Shown piece after piece: positions 13,849-21,653 of a stretch of DNA of 21,677 bases. The notes under the pieces are model-generated. The model ran no database searches. It was not told the DNA's origin and was given only the letters and a program-made list of their open reading frames with translations. This stretch comes from Lachnospiraceae bacterium (lineage in GTDB: Bacteria > Bacillota > Clostridia > Lachnospirales > Lachnospiraceae), in the NCBI GenBank assembly GCA_003446735.1, contig DMCJ01000041.1, forward strand, positions 1 through 21,677, given 5' to 3'. Within the stretch, counting starts at the first letter, position 1, and every line of letters starts with the position of its first letter. Both the position numbers and the translations under genes were made by a program.

Positions 13849-15162
13849 ATGGGAAAATCACAGGAATTATACGAAAAAGCAAAGGTACTCATCCCTACGG
13901 GAACGGAACTGTTATCAAAAAGACCGGAGATGTTCCTGCCTGACCTTTGGCCCTCATATTACAAAAAGGCACAGGGTTGCGAGGTATGGGACTTAGACGG
14001 AAATCATTATTACGATTTCGCTCAGATGGGAGTCGGAAGCTGTACTTTGGGATATGCAAACCCGAATGTTAACGCTGCCGTTATAGATGCGATCGAAAAC
14101 GGATCCATGTGTACTCTTAATTCATATGAGGAAGTTGAGCTTGCCGAGAGACTTATCGCTCTTCATCCCTGGGCAGAGCGTGCGAGATTTGCGCGAAGCG
14201 GCGGTGAAGCATGCGCTGTTGCCGTAAGGATATCAAGAAGCGCGACAGGAAAGAGCAAAGTCGCATTCTGCGGATATCACGGATGGAGTGACTGGTATAT
14301 CGCAGCCAATATCGGCGATACCACAAAGCTTGATGAGCAGCTCCTTCCCGGACTTGCACCTGCAGGTGTACCCAGAGAGCTTTATAATACGGCGCTTCCC
14401 TTTATGTATAACGATCTTGATTCACTTCAGAAGTTAGTTGATGAGAATCCCGGACAGATCGGTACTATCATCATGGAGCCCAGACGAGGCGAGCCCGTTG
14501 CTCCCGGATTCCTTGAGGGAGTCAGAGAGATCGCGACAAAGATCGGTGCCTTCCTTATTTTTGATGAGGTTACAGCAGGATTCAGATTAACACTCGGCGG
14601 TATCCATAAGCTCTACGGAGTTGAGCCTGATATGGCTGTATTTGCCAAGGCACTCGGAAACGGCTTCCCGATCGCCGCGATCATAGGAAGAAAGGCAGTC
14701 ATGGACGGTGCGGAAAAGAGCTTTATCAGCTCTACGTTCTGGACCGAGAGGATAGGCTTTGCCGCAGGTGTTGCGACCTTAAAGGAAATGGAAAGAGTAA
14801 ACTCTCCCAAGATCTTAGAGTACTTCGGAGATAAGATCGTTGATACCTTAAATGCATGTGCCAAAAAGCATAACCTTGATTTCGTCATCTCGCATGTTAC
14901 GCCCATTGCTCATACCGACTGGAATTACGAGAACGGTCTTGCGATCCAGACCCTTTATGCTCAGCTGATGCTCGAAAAGGGATATCTGGTAAGCTCGGCT
15001 ATATATGCGACCACGGCTTATACCGATGAGATAATCGAGAACTTCGGTAAGGATACCGATGAAGCATTCGGCATCATTGCGGATGCGATAAAAGCAGGAA
15101 ATGTTGAAAAGCTTCTTAAGGGTCCCGTTAAGCAGTCGGGATTTGCGAGACTTGTTAAATAA
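13849..15162 (+). CDS. Class III PLP aminotransferase (glutamate-1-semialdehyde aminomutase-like)
   Basis: The 437-residue enzyme has the class III fold: YHGW at 143-146, RSGGEAC (116-122) for the phosphate, FDEV (238-241) holding the PLP ring nitrogen, and Lys267 in FAKALGNGFP as the Schiff-base lysine. It is closest in style to HemL-type aminomutases (SGGEA, FDEVTAGFR). However, no haem gene is near, and it sits between the NeuB-like and CMP-sugar synthetase genes. I infer a role in transferring or moving an amino group on the sugar acid or its precursor. GAAAGGAG before ATG and a 16-bp gap mark tight coupling to the synthase. The nearby haem-type function (5-aminolevulinate) is the alternative and seems unlikely here. 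Confidence 0.8.
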   Translation: MGKSQELYEKAKVLIPTGTELLSKRPEMFLPDLWPSYYKKAQGCEVWDLDGNHYYDFAQMGVGSCTLGYANPNVNAAVIDAIENGSMCTLNSYEEVELAERLIALHPWAERARFARSGGEACAVAVRISRSATGKSKVAFCGYHGWSDWYIAANIGDTTKLDEQLLPGLAPAGVPRELYNTALPFMYNDLDSLQKLVDENPGQIGTIIMEPRRGEPVAPGFLEGVREIATKIGAFLIFDEVTAGFRLTLGGIHKLYGVEPDMAVFAKALGNGFPIAAIIGRKAVMDGAEKSFISSTFWTERIGFAAGVATLKEMERVNSPKILEYFGDKIVDTLNACAKKHNLDFVISHVTPIAHTDWNYENGLAIQTLYAQLMLEKGYLVSSAIYATTAYTDEIIENFGKDTDEAFGIIADAIKAGNVEKLLKGPVKQSGFARLVK

Positions 15163-15186
15163 GGTTAATAAGATCGGGTTTATACG

Positions 15187-15948
15187 ATGAAAAACATTAT
15201 TGCCATAATACCTGCCCGTTCGGGCTCAAAAGGCATACGCAATAAAAACATAAGTGATATCTTCGGATTTCCGATGATCGCATATTCCATATATGCAGCG
15301 AAGCTCTGCGATAAGATATCAAGGGTGATCGTTTCAACGGATTCCGAAGAATATGCTTCCATCGCAAGGTCTTATGGAGCGGATGTGCCGTTCCTGCGCC
15401 CTGCAGAGATCTCCGGGAGCGCTTCACTGGATATCGAATATCTGGAATACACATTAAAAGAACTTAAAGATCGGGAAGATGTAATGCCCGATCTTGTTGT
15501 GTTATTAAGGCCCACAACGCCGCTTCGGAATGTGGATCTTATAAGAGAAGCCATAGACAGATTTTTATCTGCGCCTTCGGATGCATCGTCACTTGTTTCC
15601 GTTTCGGCTGCGAATGACTGCGCATACAAATGGGCGAAGATCGCGGATGACGGATATTTACAGAGCCCGTTTTCGGAGCTTGAATTTGACGATGTCAATA
15701 ATCCGAGGCAGTCGTTTCCGAAGCTCTACATTCCCGATGGATATGTGGATGTATTAAGAAGCGATGTGATAACCGGAGAGCATAAGGTTTACGGAGACAG
15801 ATCAATTCCCTTTCTGATCGAAGAAGGAGCAGTTGATATCGACCGTCCCGAGGATCTTGCAAAAGTAAGGGACATGGACATACTTGAGAAAAACGAGATA
15901 TATAAGGAACTTGTAAAAACAGGTAAAAAAGGAGAACAAAATGCTTGA
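15187..15948 (+). CDS. Acylneuraminate cytidylyltransferase family (CMP-nonulosonate synthetase)
   Basis: The 253-residue enzyme activates a sialic-like 2-keto acid with CTP to the CMP-sugar. The nucleotide motif IPARSGSKGIRNKN (9-22) carries the conserved Arg/Ser/Lys. STDSEEYASIA, LLRPTTPLRN and the late PDGYVDVL / EEGAVDIDRPED block are typical of NeuA, PseF and LegF. Length is near the usual 225-235 with a somewhat long helical tail. The start ATG has only a weak site upstream. Its end overlaps the radical SAM gene by 8 bp, so translation is coupled. Which sugar it takes (neuraminate, pseudaminate, legionaminate, KDN or another) cannot be read from the sequence. It depends on the SAF-less synthase upstream. 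Confidence 0.85.
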   Translation: MKNIIAIIPARSGSKGIRNKNISDIFGFPMIAYSIYAAKLCDKISRVIVSTDSEEYASIARSYGADVPFLRPAEISGSASLDIEYLEYTLKELKDREDVMPDLVVLLRPTTPLRNVDLIREAIDRFLSAPSDASSLVSVSAANDCAYKWAKIADDGYLQSPFSELEFDDVNNPRQSFPKLYIPDGYVDVLRSDVITGEHKVYGDRSIPFLIEEGAVDIDRPEDLAKVRDMDILEKNEIYKELVKTGKKGEQNA

Positions 15949-17005
15949 TATCAATTTCTACATGAGATTTTCAGATCTCATCGACTCGCTTGATAAGGAT
16001 AAGGAATATACGGCCGATGAGATGTTTGAGAAGCTTGAGGCGATAAGGAGTAAGGATCCCGTTGTCTATAATATCGAGACGACGAACCGCTGCAACATGC
16101 GCTGCAAGATGTGCCCGAGGACCACGATGATGACCAGATGCATCGAGGATATCAACAGGGAGACATTCTTAAATGTCGTTGATCAGATAAGACCTCATAC
16201 CGATGAGGAGTGGGCAAAGTGGAAAGCATTCTGCGAGAAGAAGTACGGGATCTATGAAGATGAGATGAGCGAGAATCATTTCTTCTTATACATCATCCCG
16301 AAGGTCATCCAGCTCCACGGATACGGCGATCCTCTTCTTGACAGGTATATGGCCGAATATGTAAGGATCCTTCACGAGAAAGGCTTCTATTCATACTTCA
16401 GCTGCAACCCTTCAAACATCAATCTCGAGCGTACCTATGAGATGCTTGATGCCGGCCTTGATTATATCAAATATTCGATAGAGAGCGTTGATGATGCCGA
16501 GCACAAGGCTATCCGCGGTGAGGCTTCCAACTTCTCCGAAAGCTACAAGAAGATATTGCAGGTCCTTGATTATAAGCATGAGCACAACCTTTCGACCACG
16601 ATCGTTATCACGATGCTTGACCTTAACAGGACTCATCAGAAAGAGGATTTTGATAAGCTCTTAGCTGCTTTTGAAGGACTGGATGTTTATATCTATTTAA
16701 AGAGCGAGGACTGCCAGTGGTACAGGAAGGATTTCCACGGTACCAATTCCATTCACTGGTCCGAGATATGCAAGCATCCCTGGATGACGATGACCGTTAA
16801 ATCAAACGGCGAGGCTACGATGTGCATGGAAGATTTCAATAACGAGATCGTCTTCGGCGATACCAATACCCAGAGCCTTAAAGAGATCTGGGAGGGTGAG
16901 CCTTATAAGAAGTTCAGATATCAGCATCTTTATGCAAAAGATGATATCAAGTGTGTAAAGCAGTGCGACATGAAACTTATGGGTGACTGCTACAAGATCA
17001 TATAA
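15941..17005 (+). CDS. Radical SAM protein with C-terminal SPASM-like cysteines
   Basis: The 354-residue protein has the radical S-adenosylmethionine motif C51-x3-C55-x2-C58 (CNMRCKMC), with an ETTNRC lead-in. A further block, LHGYGDPLLDRYMAEYV, matches the GE-type SAM-binding region. The C-terminus has a SPASM-type set of cysteines (CKHPW, TMCMEDFNN, KCVKQCD, GDCYKII) for auxiliary Fe-S clusters. Such proteins modify peptides or, in glycan clusters, sugars and alditols by radical chemistry. An insertion between about residues 60 and 115 (Trp- and Lys-rich) is unusual. Because it is translationally coupled to the CMP-sugar synthetase (8-bp overlap, AAAAAGGAG before ATG), I infer that it acts on the same sugar pathway, for example an epimerisation or dehydration. 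This is unproven. Confidence 0.8.
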   Translation: MLDINFYMRFSDLIDSLDKDKEYTADEMFEKLEAIRSKDPVVYNIETTNRCNMRCKMCPRTTMMTRCIEDINRETFLNVVDQIRPHTDEEWAKWKAFCEKKYGIYEDEMSENHFFLYIIPKVIQLHGYGDPLLDRYMAEYVRILHEKGFYSYFSCNPSNINLERTYEMLDAGLDYIKYSIESVDDAEHKAIRGEASNFSESYKKILQVLDYKHEHNLSTTIVITMLDLNRTHQKEDFDKLLAAFEGLDVYIYLKSEDCQWYRKDFHGTNSIHWSEICKHPWMTMTVKSNGEATMCMEDFNNEIVFGDTNTQSLKEIWEGEPYKKFRYQHLYAKDDIKCVKQCDMKLMGDCYKII

Positions 17006-17019
17006 AACAAAAAACGGTG

Positions 17020-17073
17020 CCCGGTACGCTGTCACGTCCGGGTATGTGACAGGGCTCTTTACAGGCCCTGTCA
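17020..17073 (+). promoter_or_regulatory. Two mutually competing hairpins between the radical SAM and FAD oxidoreductase genes
   Basis: Hairpin 1 (17020-17042): CCCGG-t-ACG / CGT-CCGGG with loop CTGTCA. Hairpin 2 (17047-17073): 9-bp TGACAGGGC / GCCCTGTCA with a 9-nt loop. The loop of hairpin 1 is complementary to the first arm of hairpin 2 (TGACAG) and identical to part of its second arm, so the two may compete or form a pseudoknot. Only three T follow hairpin 2, so a simple terminator is unlikely. AGGGG and ATG 17092 come 3-19 bases later. Attenuation or mRNA processing is possible. Confidence 0.45.
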
Positions 17074-17091
17074 TTTGGAATAGGGGTAAAA

Positions 17092-18669
17092 ATGAAGAAA
17101 GTTGTTATCGTTGGTGCGGGACCTGCCGGTCTTACCGCCGCATATGAGCTATTATCAAAATCAAAAGAATATGAGGTCGTGATCTTTGAAGAGAGTGACA
17201 AGTTCGGAGGTATCTCCCGTACGGTCGTCCACCATGGAAACCGTATGGATATGGGAGGACACCGTTTCTTTTCAAAGGTTCCCGAGGTAAATGAATGGTG
17301 GCAGAAGATGCTGCCGCTTCAGGGTGCGCCCTCTAAGGATGACATCATCTTAAACCGTCCATACAGCGTCGAAGAAAACGGACCCGATCCCGAAAAGACG
17401 GACCGCGTCATGCTTAAGAGGAACCGTCTTTCGAGGATATTCTTTAACAGTAAATTCTTTGATTATCCGATCTCGTTAAAGCCCGAGACCATTATCAACA
17501 TGGGCTTTTTTACCACGATCGTAGCGGGATTTAGTTATTTAAAGACAATATTTGTAAAGAGAGAAGAAAAGTCCCTGGAGGATTTTTATATCAATCGCTT
17601 CGGTAAGAAACTCTATTCGATGTTCTTTGAAAACTATACCCGGAATCTCTGGGGACGCCACCCTTCCGAGATCTCACCCGAGTGGGGAGCACAGAGAGTA
17701 AAAGGCCTTTCGATAGCAGCCATCTTAAAAGATATCTTCGGAAAGATCTTTAATAAGAAAAACAGAAAAGTTGAGACTTCGCTCATAGAAGAATTCAAAT
17801 ATCCCAAGCTTGGGCCCGGACAGCTCTGGGAGATCACCGCAAACGAGATAGAAAAGCTCGGCGGAAAGATCGTGATGAATGCCCGCGTTACAGGAGTAAA
17901 AGTTGATAAGGACAGTTCTTCCGACAAGGGGGAAAATGCGAAGAAGATCTCCGCTGTTACTTTTGAAGAGAACGGAGAAAGCAGGACTTTAGAGTGCGAT
18001 TATCTTATCTCATCCATGCCCGTAAAGGATCTTGTTGAAGGTATGAATGATGTTCCCGAGGATAAATTAAAGATTGCTTCCGGTCTTCCCTACAGGGATT
18101 ACATGACCGTGGGCGTCCTTATATCAAAGCTGCATCTTGAAAATAAGACAAATATCCCCACGCTCGGCGGGATCATCCCCGATGACTGGGTTTATGTTCA
18201 TGACAGAAAAGTTAAGATGGGTCGATTCCAGGTCTACAATAACTGGTCTCCGTACATGGTAAAAGATCCCGAGCATACGGTGTGGATGGGCCTTGAATAT
18301 TTCTGCAATGAAGGCGATGAGATGTGGAGTATGTCCGATAAGGAATTCGCGAAGATGGGTATGAAGGAAATGAAGAAGATGCATCTTATCGAGTCTAAGG
18401 AAGAGATCCTCGACTATCATGTTGAGCGTGTCAAGAAAGCCTACCCCGCTTACTTTGATACCTATGATCAGATGGATGAACTTCGCGCATATCTTGATGA
18501 GATATCAAACCTTTTCTGCGTCGGCCGTAACGGACAGCATCGCTACAACAATATCGATCATTCGATGTGCACAGCCTTTGAAGCGGTAAAGAATATCATC
18601 GGTGGCGTTACTTCAAAAGAGAATATCTGGAATGTAAATACAGAGAAGGAATATCACGAATCCAAATAG
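17092..18669 (+). CDS. FAD-dependent oxidoreductase (protoporphyrinogen oxidase/UDP-galactopyranose mutase-like superfamily)
   Basis: The 525-residue flavoprotein starts with the dinucleotide-binding motif VGAGPAGL (7-14), then EESDKFGGISRTV and MGGHRFFSK, the second FAD-contact block of the amine-oxidase/phytoene-desaturase/UGM superfamily. The C-terminus GRNGQHRYNNIDHSMCTAFEA is the third FAD-binding block. It is longer than HemY-type enzymes (about 460). Close relatives often lie in cell-wall or surface polysaccharide clusters, so oxidation or ring rearrangement of a sugar nucleotide or lipid-linked sugar is a sensible guess, not shown. AGGGG lies 6 nt before the ATG. The C-terminus (NTEKEYHESK) looks intact. 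A truncated membrane-protein gene begins immediately after the TAG and in the same frame. Confidence 0.8.
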   Translation: MKKVVIVGAGPAGLTAAYELLSKSKEYEVVIFEESDKFGGISRTVVHHGNRMDMGGHRFFSKVPEVNEWWQKMLPLQGAPSKDDIILNRPYSVEENGPDPEKTDRVMLKRNRLSRIFFNSKFFDYPISLKPETIINMGFFTTIVAGFSYLKTIFVKREEKSLEDFYINRFGKKLYSMFFENYTRNLWGRHPSEISPEWGAQRVKGLSIAAILKDIFGKIFNKKNRKVETSLIEEFKYPKLGPGQLWEITANEIEKLGGKIVMNARVTGVKVDKDSSSDKGENAKKISAVTFEENGESRTLECDYLISSMPVKDLVEGMNDVPEDKLKIASGLPYRDYMTVGVLISKLHLENKTNIPTLGGIIPDDWVYVHDRKVKMGRFQVYNNWSPYMVKDPEHTVWMGLEYFCNEGDEMWSMSDKEFAKMGMKEMKKMHLIESKEEILDYHVERVKKAYPAYFDTYDQMDELRAYLDEISNLFCVGRNGQHRYNNIDHSMCTAFEAVKNIIGGVTSKENIWNVNTEKEYHESK

Positions 18670-18753
18670 TATACCTTAATACTTGCAGCATTACTTGCGG
18701 GTGGTGATGCATTTCATCTTATCCCGAGGATAATAGTAAATTTCCGTGGGAGT
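18670..18753 (+). pseudogene. In-frame coding remnant upstream of the membrane protein (lost 5' end)
   Basis: Directly after the TAG of the FAD oxidoreductase, in the same frame, the sequence reads LILAALLAGGDAFHLIPRII with no start codon (no ATG, GTG or TTG), then runs on into the downstream membrane protein. This is a hydrophobic helix followed by a charged turn, the expected second segment of the membrane protein rather than intergenic DNA. The true start, the first helix, the ribosome binding site and the promoter are missing. The edge with the FAD gene is a likely recombination join. Confidence 0.65.
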
Positions 18754-19227
18754 ATGAAATATCAGGATTTCTTCCTGGGACTCGGGAACCTGATCTCTTC
18801 GATAACGATGACGCTCTTTTACGTTGTGCTCATATTGATGGCGGATACGCTCGAATATGATGAAAGTATGTATAACAGCGGTGTCGAGGGACTGATCCTG
18901 ATATTTACGCTCATCCGTCTGGTGATATTATTCCTTCCACAGAACGGATGGTTTAAGAGAGAGCCGAACCGGACCATGGCCATCGCCAGAAATGTACCGT
19001 TTGCGATCATAGGATTATTGACAGTTGTTGGCCTGTTTGATGTTATGGCACATGCCGGAAACTATCATACCGGATTTTATAATCTTATCATCATTCTTGT
19101 TATCGGCAGTTTTATATTCTATATGCCGGTCGCTCTGCTTGGTAAGGAAAAGCCGAAACTAGGAATGCTGATGATACCCAAGACCATATGCTACATGGTT
19201 ATGTTATCACTTATATGTTTTGTGTGA
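18754..19227 (+). CDS. Multi-pass membrane protein, probably 5'-truncated
   Basis: From ATG 18754, 157 residues with five hydrophobic segments (about 11-30, 43-60, 80-97, 106-127, 140-157) and short loops. One loop is basic (KREPNRTMAIARN). I do not recognise a named family, but the homology-like frame continues upstream to 18670 without a start codon, so this ATG is an internal Met of a longer protein. The region GGGAG just before it lies only one base from ATG, too near for a proper ribosome binding site. It is thus probably a decayed gene or is made, if at all, by reinitiation from the FAD gene. The 3' end overlaps a small minus-strand ORF by 21 bp. Confidence 0.5.
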   Translation: MKYQDFFLGLGNLISSITMTLFYVVLILMADTLEYDESMYNSGVEGLILIFTLIRLVILFLPQNGWFKREPNRTMAIARNVPFAIIGLLTVVGLFDVMAHAGNYHTGFYNLIIILVIGSFIFYMPVALLGKEKPKLGMLMIPKTICYMVMLSLICFV

Positions 19228-19293
19228 CAGGGATTCTTTGGAAAGTGTCTTTACATATTCTTCTAAGTCTTCATAAGTGAAATTTTCGTTCAT
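19207..19293 (-). CDS. Small minus-strand ORF (28 aa) with a strong ribosome binding site; possible truncated gene
   Basis: GGAGAGG, 7 nt before ATG 19293, leads into 28 codons of acidic then basic residues (EDLEEYVKTLSKESLSHKTY), ending TGA at 19207 inside the 3' end of the membrane-protein gene. A site this good in an otherwise non-coding 170-bp gap suggests that a real gene start lay here and that its rest was replaced by the membrane-protein segment. It could also be an authentic small protein. I do not recognise it. The stretch from 19294 to 19397 holds only A/T-rich DNA and the ribosome binding site of the ABC gene. Confidence 0.35.
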   Translation of the reverse strand: MNENFTYEDLEEYVKTLSKESLSHKTYK

Positions 19294-19397
19294 TTTTATT
19301 CCTCTCCGGTGCCTTGCATTAATGAAATATTTTTTTATATGCAGCAGGCCCTCATATTAATACGTAAGAAATTGGAAATGGGAAAACGGAGGTTTTC

Positions 19398-21128
19398 ATG
19401 AAACAAAACATGAAAAAGATGATCAGCTATTATAAACCATATATGGGGACATTTTACCTGGATATGTTTTTTGCGATGTTGGCTTCGCTTATCAGTCTTG
19501 TGATCCCGTTGGTTGTAAGGTATGTTACGACGGATGTGGTTCAAATGGAGATTCAAAAAGCAGTCCGGCTCATTGTGATCATCTGCATGATCCTGTTGGT
19601 ACTTGTTCTGGTCCAGTTTGCATCCAACTACTTCATAACGAATATCGGACACGTGATGGGTGCGAAGATGGAATATGATATGAGAGCGGAGATCTTTGCG
19701 CATTATCAGAAGCTCTCATTCTCCTTTTTTGATGACCAGAAGGTTGGTCAGCTGATGAGCCGTATTACAAGCGATCTTTTCGATATTACGGAGCTGCTGC
19801 ATCACGGACCGGAGAATATCGCGATCTCCTGCATCAAGATCATCGGTGCATTTATCATTCTTTTAAATATCAGCTGGGAGCTTACTTTAGCGGCATTTGT
19901 GCTGCTTCCCTTCATGTTCGCATATGCATTTATCATGAATAGTAAAATGAAGAGAGCCTTCAAGGAAAACCGTGTACAGATCGCAGAGGTCAATACGCAG
20001 ATCGAGGACAATCTTTCGGGCATCAGAGTTGTGAAATCCTTTGCCAATGAAGAGATCGAGCGGGAAAAGTTTAAGGTCGGAAACGACGGCTTTCTTCGGG
20101 CGAAGAAGCAGAGCTACTTCTATATGGGATTCTACCATTCAGGGATGACCGCGTTTACGATGATGATCAATGTGGCGGTTATTTTGATCGGCGGAATCAT
20201 GATGGCGAAAGGGCGCGTTGATGTAGCGGACTTTGTTACATTTCTCCTTTATATCAATGTATTTACAGACCCAATCAAAACCCTCATTGATTTTGCGGAG
20301 CAGTTCCAAAACGGATATTCGGGCTTTGAGAGATTTATGGAGATCCTGAGCATCGAGCCGGATATCAAGGATCGTGAGCATGCAGTTCCGCTTGAACATG
20401 TACGAGGCGATATCGTTTTTGATGATGTATCCTTCAAGTACAAGGATACGGAACACAGAGTATTAAGGCATATAAGCCTTGATGTTAAAGCCGGCTCGTA
20501 TGTGGCTCTTGTCGGTTCGTCGGGAGGCGGAAAGACGACGCTCTGCAGCCTGATCCCGAGATTTTATGATGTGACAAAGGGATGCATAAGGATTGACGGA
20601 AAGGATATCCGGGATGTAACGCTGAAGAGTCTCAGAAATAATATAGGAATTGTTCAGCAGGACGTATATCTTTTTGCCGGAACCATATTTGAAAATATCG
20701 TTTACGGTAAGCCGGGTGCAACAAGGGAAGAGGTAATTGAAGCTGCCAAGCTTGCAAATGCACATGACTTTATTATGGAACTTCCGAAGGGCTATGATAC
20801 GGATATCGGACAGCGTGGGATCAAGCTTTCGGGTGGACAGAAGCAGAGGCTTTCCATTGCGAGAGTCTTTTTGAAGAATCCGCCAATCCTCATATTTGAT
20901 GAGGCGACAAGCGCACTTGATAATGAGAGTGAAAATATTGTCAAGGAGTCCTTAGAGAGGCTGGCACATAACAGAACCACCTTTGTGATCGCGCACAGAC
21001 TTTCTACGATCAGAAACGCCGAGAAGATTCTGGTCCTTACTGAAAAGGGAATAGAGGAATCCGGAACGCACGAGGAACTGATCGAGAAAAACGGAGTCTA
21101 TGCCCAGCTCTATAAATGGACGAAATAG
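19398..21128 (+). CDS. ABC exporter half-transporter (permease fused to ATPase)
   Basis: The 576-residue protein is a complete ABCB/MsbA-type half exporter. Six membrane helices (about residues 20-300) are followed by a nucleotide-binding domain: Walker A GSSGGGKT (373-380), Q-loop Gln420 (GIVQQDVYLFAG), signature LSGGQKQR (477-484), Walker B ILIFDEATSALD (497-508), and His533 in the switch (IAHRLST). It should dimerise and export a lipid, peptide or drug; the substrate cannot be told. A homodimer is likely, since no partner gene lies next to it and all catalytic residues are canonical. CGGAGG before ATG 19398 fixes the start. A weak promoter may be TTGCAT (19314-19319) with TATATG (19336-19341). 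It is not clearly linked in function to the glycan genes. Confidence 0.9.
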   Translation: MKQNMKKMISYYKPYMGTFYLDMFFAMLASLISLVIPLVVRYVTTDVVQMEIQKAVRLIVIICMILLVLVLVQFASNYFITNIGHVMGAKMEYDMRAEIFAHYQKLSFSFFDDQKVGQLMSRITSDLFDITELLHHGPENIAISCIKIIGAFIILLNISWELTLAAFVLLPFMFAYAFIMNSKMKRAFKENRVQIAEVNTQIEDNLSGIRVVKSFANEEIEREKFKVGNDGFLRAKKQSYFYMGFYHSGMTAFTMMINVAVILIGGIMMAKGRVDVADFVTFLLYINVFTDPIKTLIDFAEQFQNGYSGFERFMEILSIEPDIKDREHAVPLEHVRGDIVFDDVSFKYKDTEHRVLRHISLDVKAGSYVALVGSSGGGKTTLCSLIPRFYDVTKGCIRIDGKDIRDVTLKSLRNNIGIVQQDVYLFAGTIFENIVYGKPGATREEVIEAAKLANAHDFIMELPKGYDTDIGQRGIKLSGGQKQRLSIARVFLKNPPILIFDEATSALDNESENIVKESLERLAHNRTTFVIAHRLSTIRNAEKILVLTEKGIEESGTHEELIEKNGVYAQLYKWTK

Positions 21129-21164
21129 GGTGTCACAGTCCTCTGGCATATCGCTGTAATAGAC

Positions 21165-21178
21165 AGACTTTAAAGTCT
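21165..21178. promoter_or_regulatory. Perfect 14-bp palindrome upstream of the last gene
   Basis: AGACTTTAAAGTCT is a perfect palindrome. A -10-like TATACT lies at 21194-21199; with 17 bp the -35 would fall at 21171-21176, inside the palindrome, where no consensus -35 is visible. A dimeric regulator bound here would cover the promoter, or an activator could replace the missing -35. A short hairpin (5-bp stem, TTAA loop) is the alternative reading. Confidence 0.4.
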
Positions 21179-21248
21179 TTGAAAAAAATCGAGTATACTG
21201 TTGCGGCTGAATTTAATTAGGATAATACATAAAAAGTTAGGGGGTTAT

Positions 21249-21653
21249 ATGAATTATTTCAGAGTGCACATGAAAGACTGTGCTTACATCACTAAGCAAC
21301 CCAGGGGGATTTTTACGGCTGTAGGCAAGCTTGTAGACAGTAAGATGCTAACAGAAGAAGAGGAGAAGGATTATTGGCGCAACAGAGAGTATTTCGAAAG
21401 AGTATTGCCTGTTCCTCCGTTTTATGAGAATAATAATCCTGATGGCGCTATCACATGGTTTAAGAACAACGATGAAGCGAAGGATATCTGGGAGCAGATG
21501 ACGTTCTATCGTGAAATGTGTAAGAAGTATGGAGTAAAGCTCTATGTTTCCGAATGCGAAGAGATTCCGGGTGAGCTCATATATGAGGATGCGTTCCAGA
21601 TAGCCGTTAAGAATCAGACGGAAGGCATTGTAATAATCACTAAGGAGCTTTAA
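21249..21653 (+). CDS. Unknown protein (134 aa)
   Basis: From ATG 21249 (AGGGGG just upstream, 5 nt before) the protein has 134 residues. An open frame to 21201 begins at a worse start and covers the promoter leader, so I reject it. The sequence is soluble and charged, with no signal peptide, starting MNYFRVHMKDCAYITKQPRG, followed by a central acidic helix (TEEEEKDYWRNREYFERV), a proline turn VLPVPPFYENN, and an alpha/beta C-terminus ending IAVKNQTEGIVIITKEL. I do not recognise the family. After it, the window ends in AACAAGGGGG, a likely ribosome binding site for the next gene. Confidence 0.65.
   Translation: MNYFRVHMKDCAYITKQPRGIFTAVGKLVDSKMLTEEEEKDYWRNREYFERVLPVPPFYENNNPDGAITWFKNNDEAKDIWEQMTFYREMCKKYGVKLYVSECEEIPGELIYEDAFQIAVKNQTEGIVIITKEL

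Noticed and set aside
13849..15162. hemL for haem biosynthesis
   Set aside because: The fold is HemL-like, but the neighbours are sugar-acid genes and no other tetrapyrrole gene is present.
17046..19232. TGTGACAGGG occurring at about 17046 and 19223, possible boundaries of a mobile segment
   Set aside because: Many 10-base matches are expected by chance in a window of this size; no target-site duplication or transposase accompanies it.
19222..21137. TGTGACA / TGTCACA inverted pair flanking the ABC exporter as an insertion-element end
   Set aside because: Only seven bases, no transposase, and no matching duplications outside.
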